Shown piece after piece: positions 53,427 through 61,414 of a stretch of 64,000 nucleotides of DNA; position 1 is the first letter of the stretch; the number at the start of each line of letters is the position of its first letter. The position numbers were made by a program, and so were the translations under genes. This DNA comes from Sphingobium sp. Cam5-1 (GTDB taxonomy: Bacteria; Pseudomonadota; Alphaproteobacteria; Sphingomonadales; Sphingomonadaceae), in the NCBI RefSeq assembly GCF_015693305.1, contig NZ_CP065138.1, positions 2,544,001 to 2,608,000 of the forward strand, read 5' to 3'. The notes under the pieces were generated by a model. The model worked only from the letters and a program-made list of their open reading frames with translations, was not told the origin of the DNA and did no database searches.

Positions 53427-54749
53427 TCAGGGCAGCAGCGGACCCCATGCAGGGTCGGAGCCGCTCAAAGGCGTGGGGATGCGGCGTTCGTTGACGCCGG
53501 TCAGGTCGACTTGCCAGACCTGGCTGGTGCCTTCGCGCCCGGCGGTGGTGCGGAAAAATTGCAGGACGCGGCCGTTCGGCGACCAGGTCGGCTGCTCATC
53601 CTGCCAGCCGTTGGTCAGGATGCGTTCATTGCCGCCATCGGGCGTCATCACGGCGATCTTGAAGTCACCGGAAATCTTGGTGAAGGCGATCAGGTCGCCG
53701 CGCGGGCTCCATTCGGGCGTCGCATAGCGCCCCCCGCCATGGCTGATGCGGCGCTGGCCCGATCCATCGGCGTTCATGACATAGACTTGCTGGCTGCCCG
53801 AACGGTCGCTTTCGAACACGATCCGGGTGCCGTCGGGGGAATAGCTGCCCCCGACATCGATGCCCGGCGCGGTGGTCAGGCGGACGGGCTGACCGCCCTG
53901 CGCTGACACGCGATAGATGTCGGTGTTCCCCGCCACCGCCATCGAAAAGAGTATATTGCGGCCATCGGGCGACCAGCGCGGCGCAAAGGTCGCATTGTTG
54001 CTTTCGGTGACGAGGCGCTGGCGGCCGGTGCCGATGTCATAGACATAGATGCGCACCCGGCTGCCCAGATAGCTTACATAGACGATCGACTTATAGTCGG
54101 GCGAGAAACGAGGGGTGAGCGCGATCGACTGGCCATTGGTGATGAAGCGGTGGTTGGCGCCATCGCTATCCATGATGGCAAGGCGCTTGGTGCGGTTCCC
54201 CTTGGGGCCGCTTTCGGCGATATAGGCGATGCGGCTGTCGAAGAAGGGGCTTTCGCCCGACAGGCGCGCATAGATGGCGTCGGCGCATTTATGCGCGGCC
54301 CGCCGCCAGTCGCGCGGGGCGACGACATAGCCCTGGCGCGTCAGCTCCTGCTTGAGCGCCACGTCATAGAGATAGCAGCCGACCGTGATGTCCGCCTCGC
54401 CACCCGTGGTGCGGACGAAGCCCTGCACCAGCGCCTGATAGGCGCCCCATTTGTCATAGGCGGGGTTGGTGACTTCCGGAAAGCCGATGGCGGGGATGCC
54501 GCCGGGACCTGACGGATCGAACAGGCCCGATCCCTTGAGGTCCGAGGCGATCACCTCGGCGATCTTGCGGCCGAGTTCGCTGGAGGACCCGGCAGGGGTC
54601 GAGACTTCAGCCTGCGGGGGGAGGGAGGGGACGACGATCTTGAGGTTGCTGTCGATGTCGCCGGTCACATCGACCGACAACTGGGCCATCGCAGGGCTGG
54701 CAAAGGCTGCGCAAAAGGCGAGCAGTGCGGTTATTCCAAAGCTTCTCAT
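53427..54749 (-). CDS. tolB: Tol-Pal system protein TolB
   Basis: A 440-residue periplasmic protein: signal peptide (MRSFGITALLAFCAAFASPAMA), the N-terminal TolB domain (GIPAIGFPEVTNPAYDKWGAYQALVQG, VGCYLYDVALKQEL) and a six-bladed beta-propeller of WD40-like PD40 repeats (LTPRFSPDYKSIVYVS, FAPRWSPDGRNILFS, VGGSYSPDGTRIVFES, ATPEWSPRGDLIAFT, QPTWSPNGRVLQF). It shuttles between TolA and Pal. ATG 54749 overlaps the tolA stop by 4 bases; the frame to 54794 lies in tolA. Confidence 0.95.
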   Translation of the reverse strand: MRSFGITALLAFCAAFASPAMAQLSVDVTGDIDSNLKIVVPSLPPQAEVSTPAGSSSELGRKIAEVIASDLKGSGLFDPSGPGGIPAIGFPEVTNPAYDKWGAYQALVQGFVRTTGGEADITVGCYLYDVALKQELTRQGYVVAPRDWRRAAHKCADAIYARLSGESPFFDSRIAYIAESGPKGNRTKRLAIMDSDGANHRFITNGQSIALTPRFSPDYKSIVYVSYLGSRVRIYVYDIGTGRQRLVTESNNATFAPRWSPDGRNILFSMAVAGNTDIYRVSAQGGQPVRLTTAPGIDVGGSYSPDGTRIVFESDRSGSQQVYVMNADGSGQRRISHGGGRYATPEWSPRGDLIAFTKISGDFKIAVMTPDGGNERILTNGWQDEQPTWSPNGRVLQFFRTTAGREGTSQVWQVDLTGVNERRIPTPLSGSDPAWGPLLP

Positions 54750-55711
54750 CGCGCTTTCCTTGCGTAGACTCTCAGGGGTTTGAGCCATTTCCACTGTTCA
54801 TAATATTCGTCCGGCAGCCCCTGAAAAGGGGACGCCTGAAGCACCGCCTGCACCGCGCGTTCCTTGTAGATGGACACTTGCGGCTTGTTGCTTGCGGTCT
54901 GCCCTTGCACGTCGATCACTTCGGGCCTGCCGATCACCCGGCCGTTGCGGTCGATCTTCACCTCCAGGAAGGCCACCAGCTGCTCGACATCCGCGCCGGA
55001 GGGGAGCTTCAAATGCCGGTAGATCTGATCGCCGATCAGACGGTCGAGCGCAGCCTTCTGCGCGGGACCCATGGTCGCAGCGGGCGGCGGTGCGGCCTTG
55101 CGCGGGGCGTCGGTTTCGGTGTTGATGCCCTTCAGGAAATCCTTGCCGAGCAGCGAGCCCTTGGGCTTTTTCGCCTTGCCCTGACCGGACGCGCGGGCGG
55201 GGGCGTTGGGCTTGGCCTTTGCGGCAGGCTTTTGGGTGGCCTTGGCTGGAGCGGGCGCCGCGGCCGCGGGTTTCGCCTTGGCGGGCGTCGGCTTAGCCGC
55301 TGGCTTTGCTGGCGCGGGCTTCGGCTTTGGCTGGGGCTTTGCCACGTCCTTCTTTGCCGGGGCCGGTTCGGGCTTGGCGGGTTTCGCCACGGGCTTGGGC
55401 GGCGCAGGCTTTGGCGGCGGGGGGGCGGGTGTCGGCTCCGGCTCCGGCACGGGCGTGGGTTCAGGAACGGGAGCCGGTGCCGCATCCTCGGTCGGGCCTG
55501 CTTCCGGCGCGACGCTGGGCGGTGGCGGCTGGGTCGAGATTTGCGGCGCGGCGGATTGCAGTGCGGCCTCGTCCACCAGACTGACGTCCATGGGCGGCGA
55601 GTTCAGCTTGAGCGGATTGGGCGTTGCCAGGAATCCGGCCGACAGCAAGCCGAACAGCAGGACATGTCCCGCCGTCGCCACGCCAAGGCCGATTTTCTCC
55701 GCACGTTCCAT
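54746..55711 (-). CDS. tolA: Tol-Pal system protein TolA
   Basis: A 321-residue protein: one N-terminal membrane helix (VATAGHVLLFGLLSAGFLA), a long Ala/Pro/Lys-rich linker (about residues 60-205) with many PAKPAAKP-type repeats, and a small C-terminal TonB/TolA-like domain (LKLPSGADVEQLVAFLEVKIDRNGRVIG, ASPFQGLPDEYYEQWK). It spans the periplasm and passes proton-motive energy from TolQR to TolB/Pal. The linker is typical of TolA but much more proline-rich than in enterobacteria. It lies between tolR and tolB. Confidence 0.92.
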   Translation of the reverse strand: MERAEKIGLGVATAGHVLLFGLLSAGFLATPNPLKLNSPPMDVSLVDEAALQSAAPQISTQPPPPSVAPEAGPTEDAAPAPVPEPTPVPEPEPTPAPPPPKPAPPKPVAKPAKPEPAPAKKDVAKPQPKPKPAPAKPAAKPTPAKAKPAAAAPAPAKATQKPAAKAKPNAPARASGQGKAKKPKGSLLGKDFLKGINTETDAPRKAAPPPAATMGPAQKAALDRLIGDQIYRHLKLPSGADVEQLVAFLEVKIDRNGRVIGRPEVIDVQGQTASNKPQVSIYKERAVQAVLQASPFQGLPDEYYEQWKWLKPLRVYARKAR

Positions 55712-55729
55712 CCCCGAGTCCTATGGTCC

Positions 55730-56194
55730 CTATTCTGAACTGCCGCTGACAGCAGCATCGCTGCCGCCGGTGCTGACCAGCGCGACCTTGTTCAGCCCGG
55801 CGCGGTTTAGTTCACCCATCACGCGCATGACCCGGCCATAGTCGAGGCCAGTGTCCGCGCGCAGGAAGATTTGCGGCGGCTCGGCCTTGCCTGCGTTAGC
55901 GGACATGATCTCGGCCAGGCGATCCGGCAGGTCGGTATCGCTGATCTGGGTCTCGTCGATATAGAGGCCGCCGTCGCGGTCGATGGATACGACGGTCGGC
56001 TTCTGATCCTGATCGAGCCCCTTGGCGCGGGTTTCGGGCAGGTTCACGGGCACGCCGGTGACGAGCAGAGGAGCGGTCACCATGAAGATGATGAGCAGCA
56101 CCAGCATGACATCGACCAGCGGGGTGACGTTGATGTCCGCCATCGGCGCGCGGCCCCGGCCACGGCGGTGGGAGGGTGGGCCGGACATGGCCAT
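55730..56194 (-). CDS. tolR: Tol-Pal system protein TolR
   Basis: A 154-residue ExbD/TolR protein: a short cytoplasmic start, one membrane helix with the proton-translocation Asp (INVTPLVDVMLVLLIIFMV), then the periplasmic ExbD domain (GVPVNLPETRAKGLD, SIDRDGGLYIDETQI, IFLRADTGLDYGRVMRVMGELNRAGLNKVALVS). Forms the energy-transducing complex with TolQ. It is separated from tolQ by 124 bases with a palindromic repeat. Start ATG 56194 or 56188. Confidence 0.95.
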   Translation of the reverse strand: MAMSGPPSHRRGRGRAPMADINVTPLVDVMLVLLIIFMVTAPLLVTGVPVNLPETRAKGLDQDQKPTVVSIDRDGGLYIDETQISDTDLPDRLAEIMSANAGKAEPPQIFLRADTGLDYGRVMRVMGELNRAGLNKVALVSTGGSDAAVSGSSE

Positions 56195-56205
56195 TATTCT
56201 TTACC

Positions 56206-56287
56206 CGTCATGCCAGCGAAAGCTGGCATCCCAGGAGGGATAGGGCCGGGCGTGAGGCACGAGATCCCAGCTTTTGCTGGGATGACG
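56206..56287. repeat. REP-like palindromic pair between tolQ and tolR
   Basis: Two palindromes facing each other: ATGCCAGC-GAAA-GCTGGCAT (56210-56229) and ATCCCAGC-TTTT-GCTGGGAT (56264-56283), bounded by CGTC and GACG. The unit matches the repeat at 62409-62484. It is an intergenic element, untranslated, inside the operon; it may act as a processing or attenuation signal. Confidence 0.85.
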
Positions 56288-56318
56288 AAATGGGGTGGGA
56301 TGACGGTGAGAGGTGCCA

Positions 56319-57041
56319 TCACCGCTGAGCCTCCAGCTCCCGGCTGAGCGTCGAATAAAAGCCGTCGGCGAAGCGCGTGAGCTTGGATTCCATGCGGTTG
56401 ATGCCGTGGCTGAAGCGGTTGTAGGCGATGACCGCCGGGATTGCCGCGAACAGGCCGATGGCAGTGGCGAACAGGGCTTCGGCAATGCCGGGCGCGACGA
56501 CGGCGAGTGAGCTGTTCTGCTCCTTCGCGATCGCGGTGAAGGCGCGCATGATGCCCCAGACGGTGCCGAACAGGCCGACGAAGGGCGCGACCGAGCCGAT
56601 GGTGGCGAGGATGTTCAGGCGGTCGGACAGGCGATCGACTTCCGAAGCGATCATGCTGGACATGGCGGTGGACAGGCGGTCGCGGGTGCCGTCGCGGTCG
56701 ATGACCTTCTGCGCGGTCGATCGGCGCCATTCGGTGACGCCAGCGGCCATCACCTTGGCAGCGGGAAAGTCGGACGACTTGCCGCGCGCTTCATAGAAGC
56801 GGTCGATATCTTCCGCTTTCCAGAAATCATCCTCGAACGAGCTGCTCTGGCGGCTGGCCTTGCGCAGGGTGAAGCTGAAGCCGATGATCATCGCCCAAGT
56901 CCAGATGCTGGCGAGCACGAGGCCCAGCATCACCACCTTCACGACGATGTCGGCCTGCAAAAACAGGGCGAGCGGCGAAATGGTCGCAGCTTGGGTGGCG
57001 GCGCCGACAGCGGCGCCAACGTCGGGCATCGAAAGGCTCAT
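56319..57041 (-). CDS. tolQ: Tol-Pal system protein TolQ
   Basis: A 240-residue TolQ/ExbB proton channel with three membrane helices (ADIVVKVVMLGLVLASIWTW, then LNILATIGSVAPFVGLFGTVWGIM and GIAEALFATAIGLFAAIPAVIAYNRF), the conserved GLFGTVWGI and the Thr in ATAIG. It forms the pore with TolR. ATG 57041 overlaps the ybgC stop by 4 bases (ATGA). Confidence 0.96.
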   Translation of the reverse strand: MSLSMPDVGAAVGAATQAATISPLALFLQADIVVKVVMLGLVLASIWTWAMIIGFSFTLRKASRQSSSFEDDFWKAEDIDRFYEARGKSSDFPAAKVMAAGVTEWRRSTAQKVIDRDGTRDRLSTAMSSMIASEVDRLSDRLNILATIGSVAPFVGLFGTVWGIMRAFTAIAKEQNSSLAVVAPGIAEALFATAIGLFAAIPAVIAYNRFSHGINRMESKLTRFADGFYSTLSRELEAQR

Positions 57042-57508
57042 GGGTTGATGTCTTCCCCTCTCATCAAACGGCTGAAAATGTCGATCCAGGATTTGGGCTG
57101 CCGTGTTGGACGGCCCTGGCTGGTCAGGAAGGCGACAGAGACTTCGCCGTCCGTCAGTATTTCATCGCCGCACCTGACTCTTTGATGAATGGTGCAGGCG
57201 ACAGGGCGAATGGCGATCACGCGGCTTTCGACCAGCAGGTCGTCGTCGAGCCGCGCGGGGCGCTTATAGGCGATCTGGAGATTCGTCACGGCATAGACGC
57301 CGGTGCCATCTTCCTGCGCGGCGCGCTGGTCGATGCCCGCGACGCGCAGCATGTCGGACCGCGCCCGTTCCATATAGCGCAGATAATTGGCGTGATAGAC
57401 GAGCCCTGACAGGTCCGTATCCTCAAAATAGACGCGCAGGGGAAAGTGATGCACGGCGGCAAAGAACCTTCCGGTCGCCGGCTCGGGCATGGACGCTGAA
57501 ACGGACAT
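57038..57508 (-). CDS. ybgC: Acyl-CoA thioesterase YbgC
   Basis: A 156-residue hot-dog-fold thioesterase: LRVYFEDTDLSGLVYHANYLRYMERARSDML carries the catalytic Asp of the YbgC/4-hydroxybenzoyl-CoA type, then NLQIAYKRPARLDDDLLVES and DGEVSVAFLTSQGRPTR. It is the usual first gene of the tol-pal operon and hydrolyses short acyl-CoA or acyl-ACP. I chose ATG 57508 (MSVSASMPEPATG); the frame starts at 57544, and the Met at 57490 is a further option. Confidence 0.92.
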   Translation of the reverse strand: MSVSASMPEPATGRFFAAVHHFPLRVYFEDTDLSGLVYHANYLRYMERARSDMLRVAGIDQRAAQEDGTGVYAVTNLQIAYKRPARLDDDLLVESRVIAIRPVACTIHQRVRCGDEILTDGEVSVAFLTSQGRPTRQPKSWIDIFSRLMRGEDINP

Positions 57509-57718
57509 GCGCGGCCTTTTAACCATCAAGCAGGCAGCAGGCAAAGGCGGAAATGAACAGGGCCGAAGCGGCCTGCCGGGCAGCAGGGGCTATCCGTCCC
57601 ACAAACAGGCGCGCTCAGCCCTCATTAACACAGCAGCCGTTGTGATCTTTCAAAAGCGCTAGCCCCCCGCTTGCCATATCGCTACTGGGCGGAAAATTGA
57701 TTTTGCGAGGACATTAGC

Positions 57719-58597
57719 ATGACCGACATTCAGACCGTGGGCGTCATCGGCGCTGGTCAGATGGGCGCGGGTATTGCGCAGGTCAGCGCGCAGGCTGGCT
57801 ATGATGTGATCCTGTGCGACGTCGATCTGGCGCGCGCGCAAGAGGGGCTTCAGGGCATTTCAAAGCAGCTTGCCCGTGCGGTCGAAAAGGGCAAGTTGAG
57901 CCAGGAAGATTCCGAGGCCGCCTTTGCCCGCATCCGGCCGAGCGGTGACCTGGCTCCGCTGGCCGACGCTCAGTTGGTGATCGAGGCCGCGACCGAGCGG
58001 GAGGAGATCAAGCGCAGCATCTTCACCAATGTGGGTGCCGTGATCACGCCGGGCACGATCCTGGCGAGCAACACATCATCCATCCCCATCACGCGGCTGG
58101 CGCAGGTGGTTCCCGATCCCGCCTTGTTCGTGGGCATCCACTTCTTCAATCCTGTTCAGGTCATGGCGTTGATTGAGCTGATCCGGGGCCTGGCAACCTC
58201 GGATGAGACGGTCGCCATCGTTGAAACCTTCGCCGCTCGCTTGGGGAAGAATGTCGTTCAGGCGTTCGACTCCCCCGGTTTCGTGGTCAATCGTATCCTG
58301 CTGCCGATGATCAACGAATCCATCTTCGCGCTGGGTGAAGGCGTCGCCAACATCCGCGACATCGACATGGGCGTGCGTCTGGGCCTCAACCATCCCATGG
58401 GGCCGCTGACGCTGGCGGATTTTGTCGGGCTCGATACCTGTCTCGAGGTGCTGAACGTGCTTCGGTCGACGACCGGCGATTCCAAATATCGCCCGGCGCC
58501 GCTGCTGGTGAAATATGTCGAGGCTGGCTGGCTTGGGCGCAAGACGGGCAGGGGCTTTTACGACTATTCGGGGACGGAGCCTGTGCCGACGCGATAA
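57719..58597 (+). CDS. 3-hydroxyacyl-CoA (3-hydroxybutyryl-CoA) dehydrogenase
   Basis: A 292-residue single-domain dehydrogenase: the NAD site GVIGAGQMGAGIAQVSAQAGYDVILCDVD, the substrate/catalytic segment SNTSSIPITRLA, FVGIHFFNPVQVMALIELI (His of HFFNP) and, in the C-terminal domain, GFVVNRILLPMINESIF, GLNHPMGPLTLADFVGLD and GRKTGRGFYDYS. It oxidises 3-hydroxyacyl-CoA, as in butyrate or fatty acid metabolism. The chain length cannot be told. It is divergent from ybgC, with 210 bases between, and convergent with pspF. Confidence 0.93.
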   Translation: MTDIQTVGVIGAGQMGAGIAQVSAQAGYDVILCDVDLARAQEGLQGISKQLARAVEKGKLSQEDSEAAFARIRPSGDLAPLADAQLVIEAATEREEIKRSIFTNVGAVITPGTILASNTSSIPITRLAQVVPDPALFVGIHFFNPVQVMALIELIRGLATSDETVAIVETFAARLGKNVVQAFDSPGFVVNRILLPMINESIFALGEGVANIRDIDMGVRLGLNHPMGPLTLADFVGLDTCLEVLNVLRSTTGDSKYRPAPLLVKYVEAGWLGRKTGRGFYDYSGTEPVPTR

Positions 58598-58609
58598 GCG
58601 GGGCGCGGA

Positions 58610-59617
58610 TCAGTCTGATCTAAGGCGATGCTTTTTAAGGCAATGGCGCAGCTGGTCATAGCTTAAGCCAAGAGCCTTGGCGGTTGCGCGCTGATTGTAG
58701 CGGTGGCGCTCCAGCGTTGCGTGTACGATGGCGGCCTCATGCGCGTCCACGGCGGCGCGCAGGTCGCTAACCTCGGTGAAGCCGGTTGCGGGGGCGGGCT
58801 TGGGTTCCTCTGCACTGGCGCTGAGCGACGGCGCCTGCGGCTTCCAGGGCGAGGCGAAGGGGTCGAAGATGATCTGGCCGACCGGACCTGAGCGATCTTC
58901 CCAGCGATAGACGGCTCGCTCCACGACATTGCGCAGTTCGCGGACATTGCCGGGCCAGCCATGGGCTTCCAGTGCGGCGATGCAGTCAGGCGTGAAGCCA
59001 TGCCATTCGGACCGTCCCAGTTCGGCGGCCATGCGGCGGCCGAAATGATCGGCGAGCACGACCACATCTCCCTCGCGGGCGCGTAGTGGCGGGAGGGTGA
59101 TGACTTCGAAGCTCAGGCGATCCAGCAGGTCCGCGCGGAAGCGGCCTGAATCGGCGAGGGCGGGCAGGTCTTCGTTGGTCGCGGCTATGATGCGGACGTC
59201 TACCGTCATGGCGCGCGAGGCGCCGATGCGGGTGACTTCGCCATATTCGATGACGCGCAGCAGCCTTTCCTGTGCCGCCATTGAGAGTGTCGCCAATTCG
59301 TCAAGGAAGAGCGTGCCGCCGTCGGCTTCCTCGAACCGCCCGGCGCGGGCGCGGGTGGCGCCGGTGAAGGCGCCCTGTTCATGGCCGAACAGCTCAGCCT
59401 CGATCAGCGTTTCGGGAAGCGCGGCGCAGTTCATGACGATAAGCGGCTCACCCCAGCGCGTGGAGAGGCGATGGAGGCGTTCGGCGATCAGTTCCTTGCC
59501 CGTGCCACGCTCACCCACAACCAGGATGGGGCGATCGAGTTCGGCGGCGCGCCCGGCCTGCTCGACAGCGTCAAGGAAGGGCAGCGATTGGCCGATGAAC
59601 TGGGTGTTTCGTTCCAT
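58610..59617 (-). CDS. pspF: Phage shock protein operon transcriptional activator PspF
   Basis: A 335-residue sigma-54 activator without an N-terminal sensor domain: the AAA core has Walker A VGERGTGKELIAERLH, the sigma-54 contact loop EQGAFTGATRARAG, Walker B GGTLFLDELATL and the arginine finger region; the C-terminal Fis-type helix-turn-helix ends RATAKALGLSYDQLRHCLKKH. PspF is held by PspA and released by membrane stress. It is divergent from pspA; the spacer holds the sigma-54 promoter. ATG 59617 (MERNTQFIGQ); the frame to 59785 has no homology. Confidence 0.94.
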   Translation of the reverse strand: MERNTQFIGQSLPFLDAVEQAGRAAELDRPILVVGERGTGKELIAERLHRLSTRWGEPLIVMNCAALPETLIEAELFGHEQGAFTGATRARAGRFEEADGGTLFLDELATLSMAAQERLLRVIEYGEVTRIGASRAMTVDVRIIAATNEDLPALADSGRFRADLLDRLSFEVITLPPLRAREGDVVVLADHFGRRMAAELGRSEWHGFTPDCIAALEAHGWPGNVRELRNVVERAVYRWEDRSGPVGQIIFDPFASPWKPQAPSLSASAEEPKPAPATGFTEVSDLRAAVDAHEAAIVHATLERHRYNQRATAKALGLSYDQLRHCLKKHRLRSD

Positions 59618-59636
59618 GGCCAGATTATGGTGAAAA

Positions 59637-59653
59637 TTGCCACTTATTGGCAA
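59637..59653. promoter_or_regulatory. Candidate PspF binding site (inverted repeat)
   Basis: TTGCCA-CTTAT-TGGCAA, a perfect 6-bp inverted repeat, about 70 bases upstream of the sigma-54 promoter and 20 bases before the pspF start. Position and symmetry suit an upstream activator site, and binding there could also control pspF itself. Confidence 0.5.
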
Positions 59654-59705
59654 GATATATTGGAACCAGCGGGGATAACCCCAGAAAATCCGGCTTTTCA
59701 CGAAT

Positions 59706-59721
59706 TGGCACGGCTCCTGCA
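59706..59721 (+). promoter_or_regulatory. Sigma-54 promoter of the psp operon
   Basis: TGGCAC-GGCTCC-TGCA: GG at -24 and GC at -12 with the exact 12-base separation of the sigma-54 consensus (TGGCAC-N5-TTGCA; the first T of TTGC is C here). It lies 42 bases before the pspA start and downstream of the candidate PspF site. The neighbouring gene encodes the matching activator. Confidence 0.85.
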
Positions 59722-59763
59722 AAGCAGGCGGGCAAAGCCGCTGAACGAAGGATTGCAGTTCCG

Positions 59764-60432
59764 ATGAGTATTTTTTCTCGTACACGCGACATCATCGCCG
59801 CCAATGTCACCGATCTCCTCGACCGGGCCGAGGACCCGGCGAAGATGATCCGCATGATCATCCTGGAGATGGAGGAGACGCTGGTCGAGGTGCGCGCTTC
59901 GGCGGCACGGACGATCGCCGACCAGAAGGAGATGCGCCGCCATATCACCAAGCTTCAGGCCCTGCAGGACAGCTGGACCGAAAAGGCGCAGCTGGCGCTC
60001 AGTAAGGATCGCGAGGACCTGGCCAAGGCTGCGCTCGTCGAAAAGCAGAAGGCCGCGGACATGGCCGAGCAGCTTGGGGGAGAGATCGATTCGCTGGACG
60101 AGGCGCTGACAGCGTCCGAGGAAGACATCGCCAAGCTGCAAGCCAAGCTGCGCGAGGCGCGGACGCGGCAGAACAGTTTGGTGACGCGGATGGAAAGCGC
60201 GCACAACCGGCTGCGCATGCGTGAAGCCTATGCCGGGGAGAAGGTGAACGAGGCTTTTGCCCGTTTCGACATGCTGGAACGGCGCGCTGATTTGGCCGAG
60301 GGGCGGGCCGATGCCCTGAATCTTGGCCAGGGGCAGAAGACGCTGGAGGAAGAGATCGCCGAATTGCAGTCCGCCGACAAGGTCGACGCCGAACTCGCCG
60401 CGCTCAAAGCCAGCATGAACCGGCCAGCCTGA
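59764..60432 (+). CDS. pspA: Phage shock protein A
   Basis: A 222-residue coiled-coil protein: the N-terminal amphipathic helix MSIFSRTRDIIAANVTDLLDRAEDPAKMIRMIILEMEETL (membrane-sensing), then continuous helices with heptads to residue 200 (EMRRHITKLQALQDSWTEKAQ, EDIAKLQAKLREARTRQNSL, FARFDMLERRADLAEGRADAL). PspA is an ESCRT-III-like membrane-protecting protein that also inhibits PspF. ATG 59764; the frame to 59647 includes the promoter and is not coding. Confidence 0.95.
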   Translation: MSIFSRTRDIIAANVTDLLDRAEDPAKMIRMIILEMEETLVEVRASAARTIADQKEMRRHITKLQALQDSWTEKAQLALSKDREDLAKAALVEKQKAADMAEQLGGEIDSLDEALTASEEDIAKLQAKLREARTRQNSLVTRMESAHNRLRMREAYAGEKVNEAFARFDMLERRADLAEGRADALNLGQGQKTLEEEIAELQSADKVDAELAALKASMNRPA

Positions 60433-60449
60433 ACAGGGGAGATTGACGG

Positions 60450-60731
60450 ATGGAGGACGTGTTTCTGCCGATCATGATCTGCGGCATGCTGTTCATCGGC
60501 ATGCCGTGGCTGATCCTGCATTATACGACCAAGTGGAAGCAGGCGCCCAAGATCACCGACGAGGATGAGCGGCTGCTGGATGAGCTGCACCTGCTCGCCC
60601 GACGGCTGGAGGATCGGTTGCAGACGGTCGAGCGGATCGTCGCCGCTGACAATCCCGATTTCCGTCCGGCGCGCCCTGCGCCAGACGATGCTTATGACCT
60701 TGATCGCCAGGATATTGGCAGGAGGAACTGA
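60450..60731 (+). CDS. pspB: Envelope stress response membrane protein PspB
   Basis: A 93-residue PspB: one N-terminal membrane helix (MEDVFLPIMICGMLFIGMPWLILHY), then a cytoplasmic coiled coil (DEDERLLDELHLLARRLEDRLQTVERIV). It works with PspC to sense membrane stress and draw PspA from PspF. 17 bases after pspA; the pspC ATG follows after one base. Confidence 0.9.
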   Translation: MEDVFLPIMICGMLFIGMPWLILHYTTKWKQAPKITDEDERLLDELHLLARRLEDRLQTVERIVAADNPDFRPARPAPDDAYDLDRQDIGRRN

Positions 60732-60732
60732 C

Positions 60733-61113
60733 ATGGCCGCGCGCCGCACCAAATTCTACCTCGACAAGCAGAATGGCAAATGGATGGGCGTATGCGCAGG
60801 CATTGCCGACTATACCGGCATCGACGTGACATGGGTCCGCGTCGGCGCGGTGCTGGTGACGCTGATGGGGGCCTTCCCCTGGTCGCTGATCGCCTATTTC
60901 GCCGTCGCCTATTTCGGCGAGAACAAGCCGCTTGGCCTCTACGCCGACCGGGATGACGAGAAATTCTGGCAGGGCGTGCGAACCAATCCGGCGCGCTCGG
61001 CGCGCGACGTCCGGTCGAAGTTTCGCGACATCGACCGGCGGCTGGCGGACATCGAAACCTTCTACACCAGCCGCAACACGAGGCTGGCGGATGAGATCGA
61101 AAGCTTGCGCTGA
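60733..61113 (+). CDS. pspC: Envelope stress response membrane protein PspC
   Basis: A 126-residue PspC: KFYLDKQNGKWMGVCAGIADYTGIDVTWVRVGAVLVTLMGAFPWSLIAYFAVAYF is the PspC domain with its membrane helix, followed by a basic cytoplasmic tail that may be helical (DVRSKFRDIDRRLADIETFYTS). ATG 60733 directly follows the pspB stop. The frame from 60565 is the pspB region in another frame. Confidence 0.93.
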   Translation: MAARRTKFYLDKQNGKWMGVCAGIADYTGIDVTWVRVGAVLVTLMGAFPWSLIAYFAVAYFGENKPLGLYADRDDEKFWQGVRTNPARSARDVRSKFRDIDRRLADIETFYTSRNTRLADEIESLR

Positions 61114-61134
61114 TCAGGGCGCGTGGAGGGCCAG

Positions 61135-61365
61135 ATGCAGGACATGGCGATCACCCTGACCGTCGCGTCGAGTGGCTTGCTGGCGCTGCTGATCATCGCA
61201 GTGGCGGCGCTGCGCGGATGGAATGGCTGGCTGGCCCTCAAGCATGCGGAGCTTGTCCGGTCCTGTGATAATGTGCCCGCCGCGGGAATCGGGCGGATCG
61301 CGATGGCGGACCTCAAGGAACGTGTCCGCAAGCTGGAAGCGATTGCGGCGGGCGTTGATCCCTGA
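61135..61365 (+). CDS. Small membrane protein of the psp operon
   Basis: A 76-residue protein starting ATG 61135, with GGAGG upstream, 21 bases after pspC (GTG 61123 and ATG 61144 are other options). It has one N-terminal membrane helix (MAITLTVASSGLLALLIIAVAAL) and a short cytoplasmic tail (HAELVRSCDNVPAAGIGRIAMADLKERVRKLEAIAAG) that could be helical. The place of pspD suggests a Psp accessory, but the sequence is not recognisably PspD. Function unknown. Confidence 0.65.
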   Translation: MQDMAITLTVASSGLLALLIIAVAALRGWNGWLALKHAELVRSCDNVPAAGIGRIAMADLKERVRKLEAIAAGVDP

Positions 61366-61414
61366 ATTGGCAAAAGCGGCTTTCGTGGTCCGCTTTTCTC
61401 CTTATATGCGGGCT

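Noticed and set aside
56200..56320. CRISPR-like or insertion-sequence ends from the palindromes
   Set aside because: There is no array of equal repeats with spacers and no transposase; the units fit REP-like palindromes.
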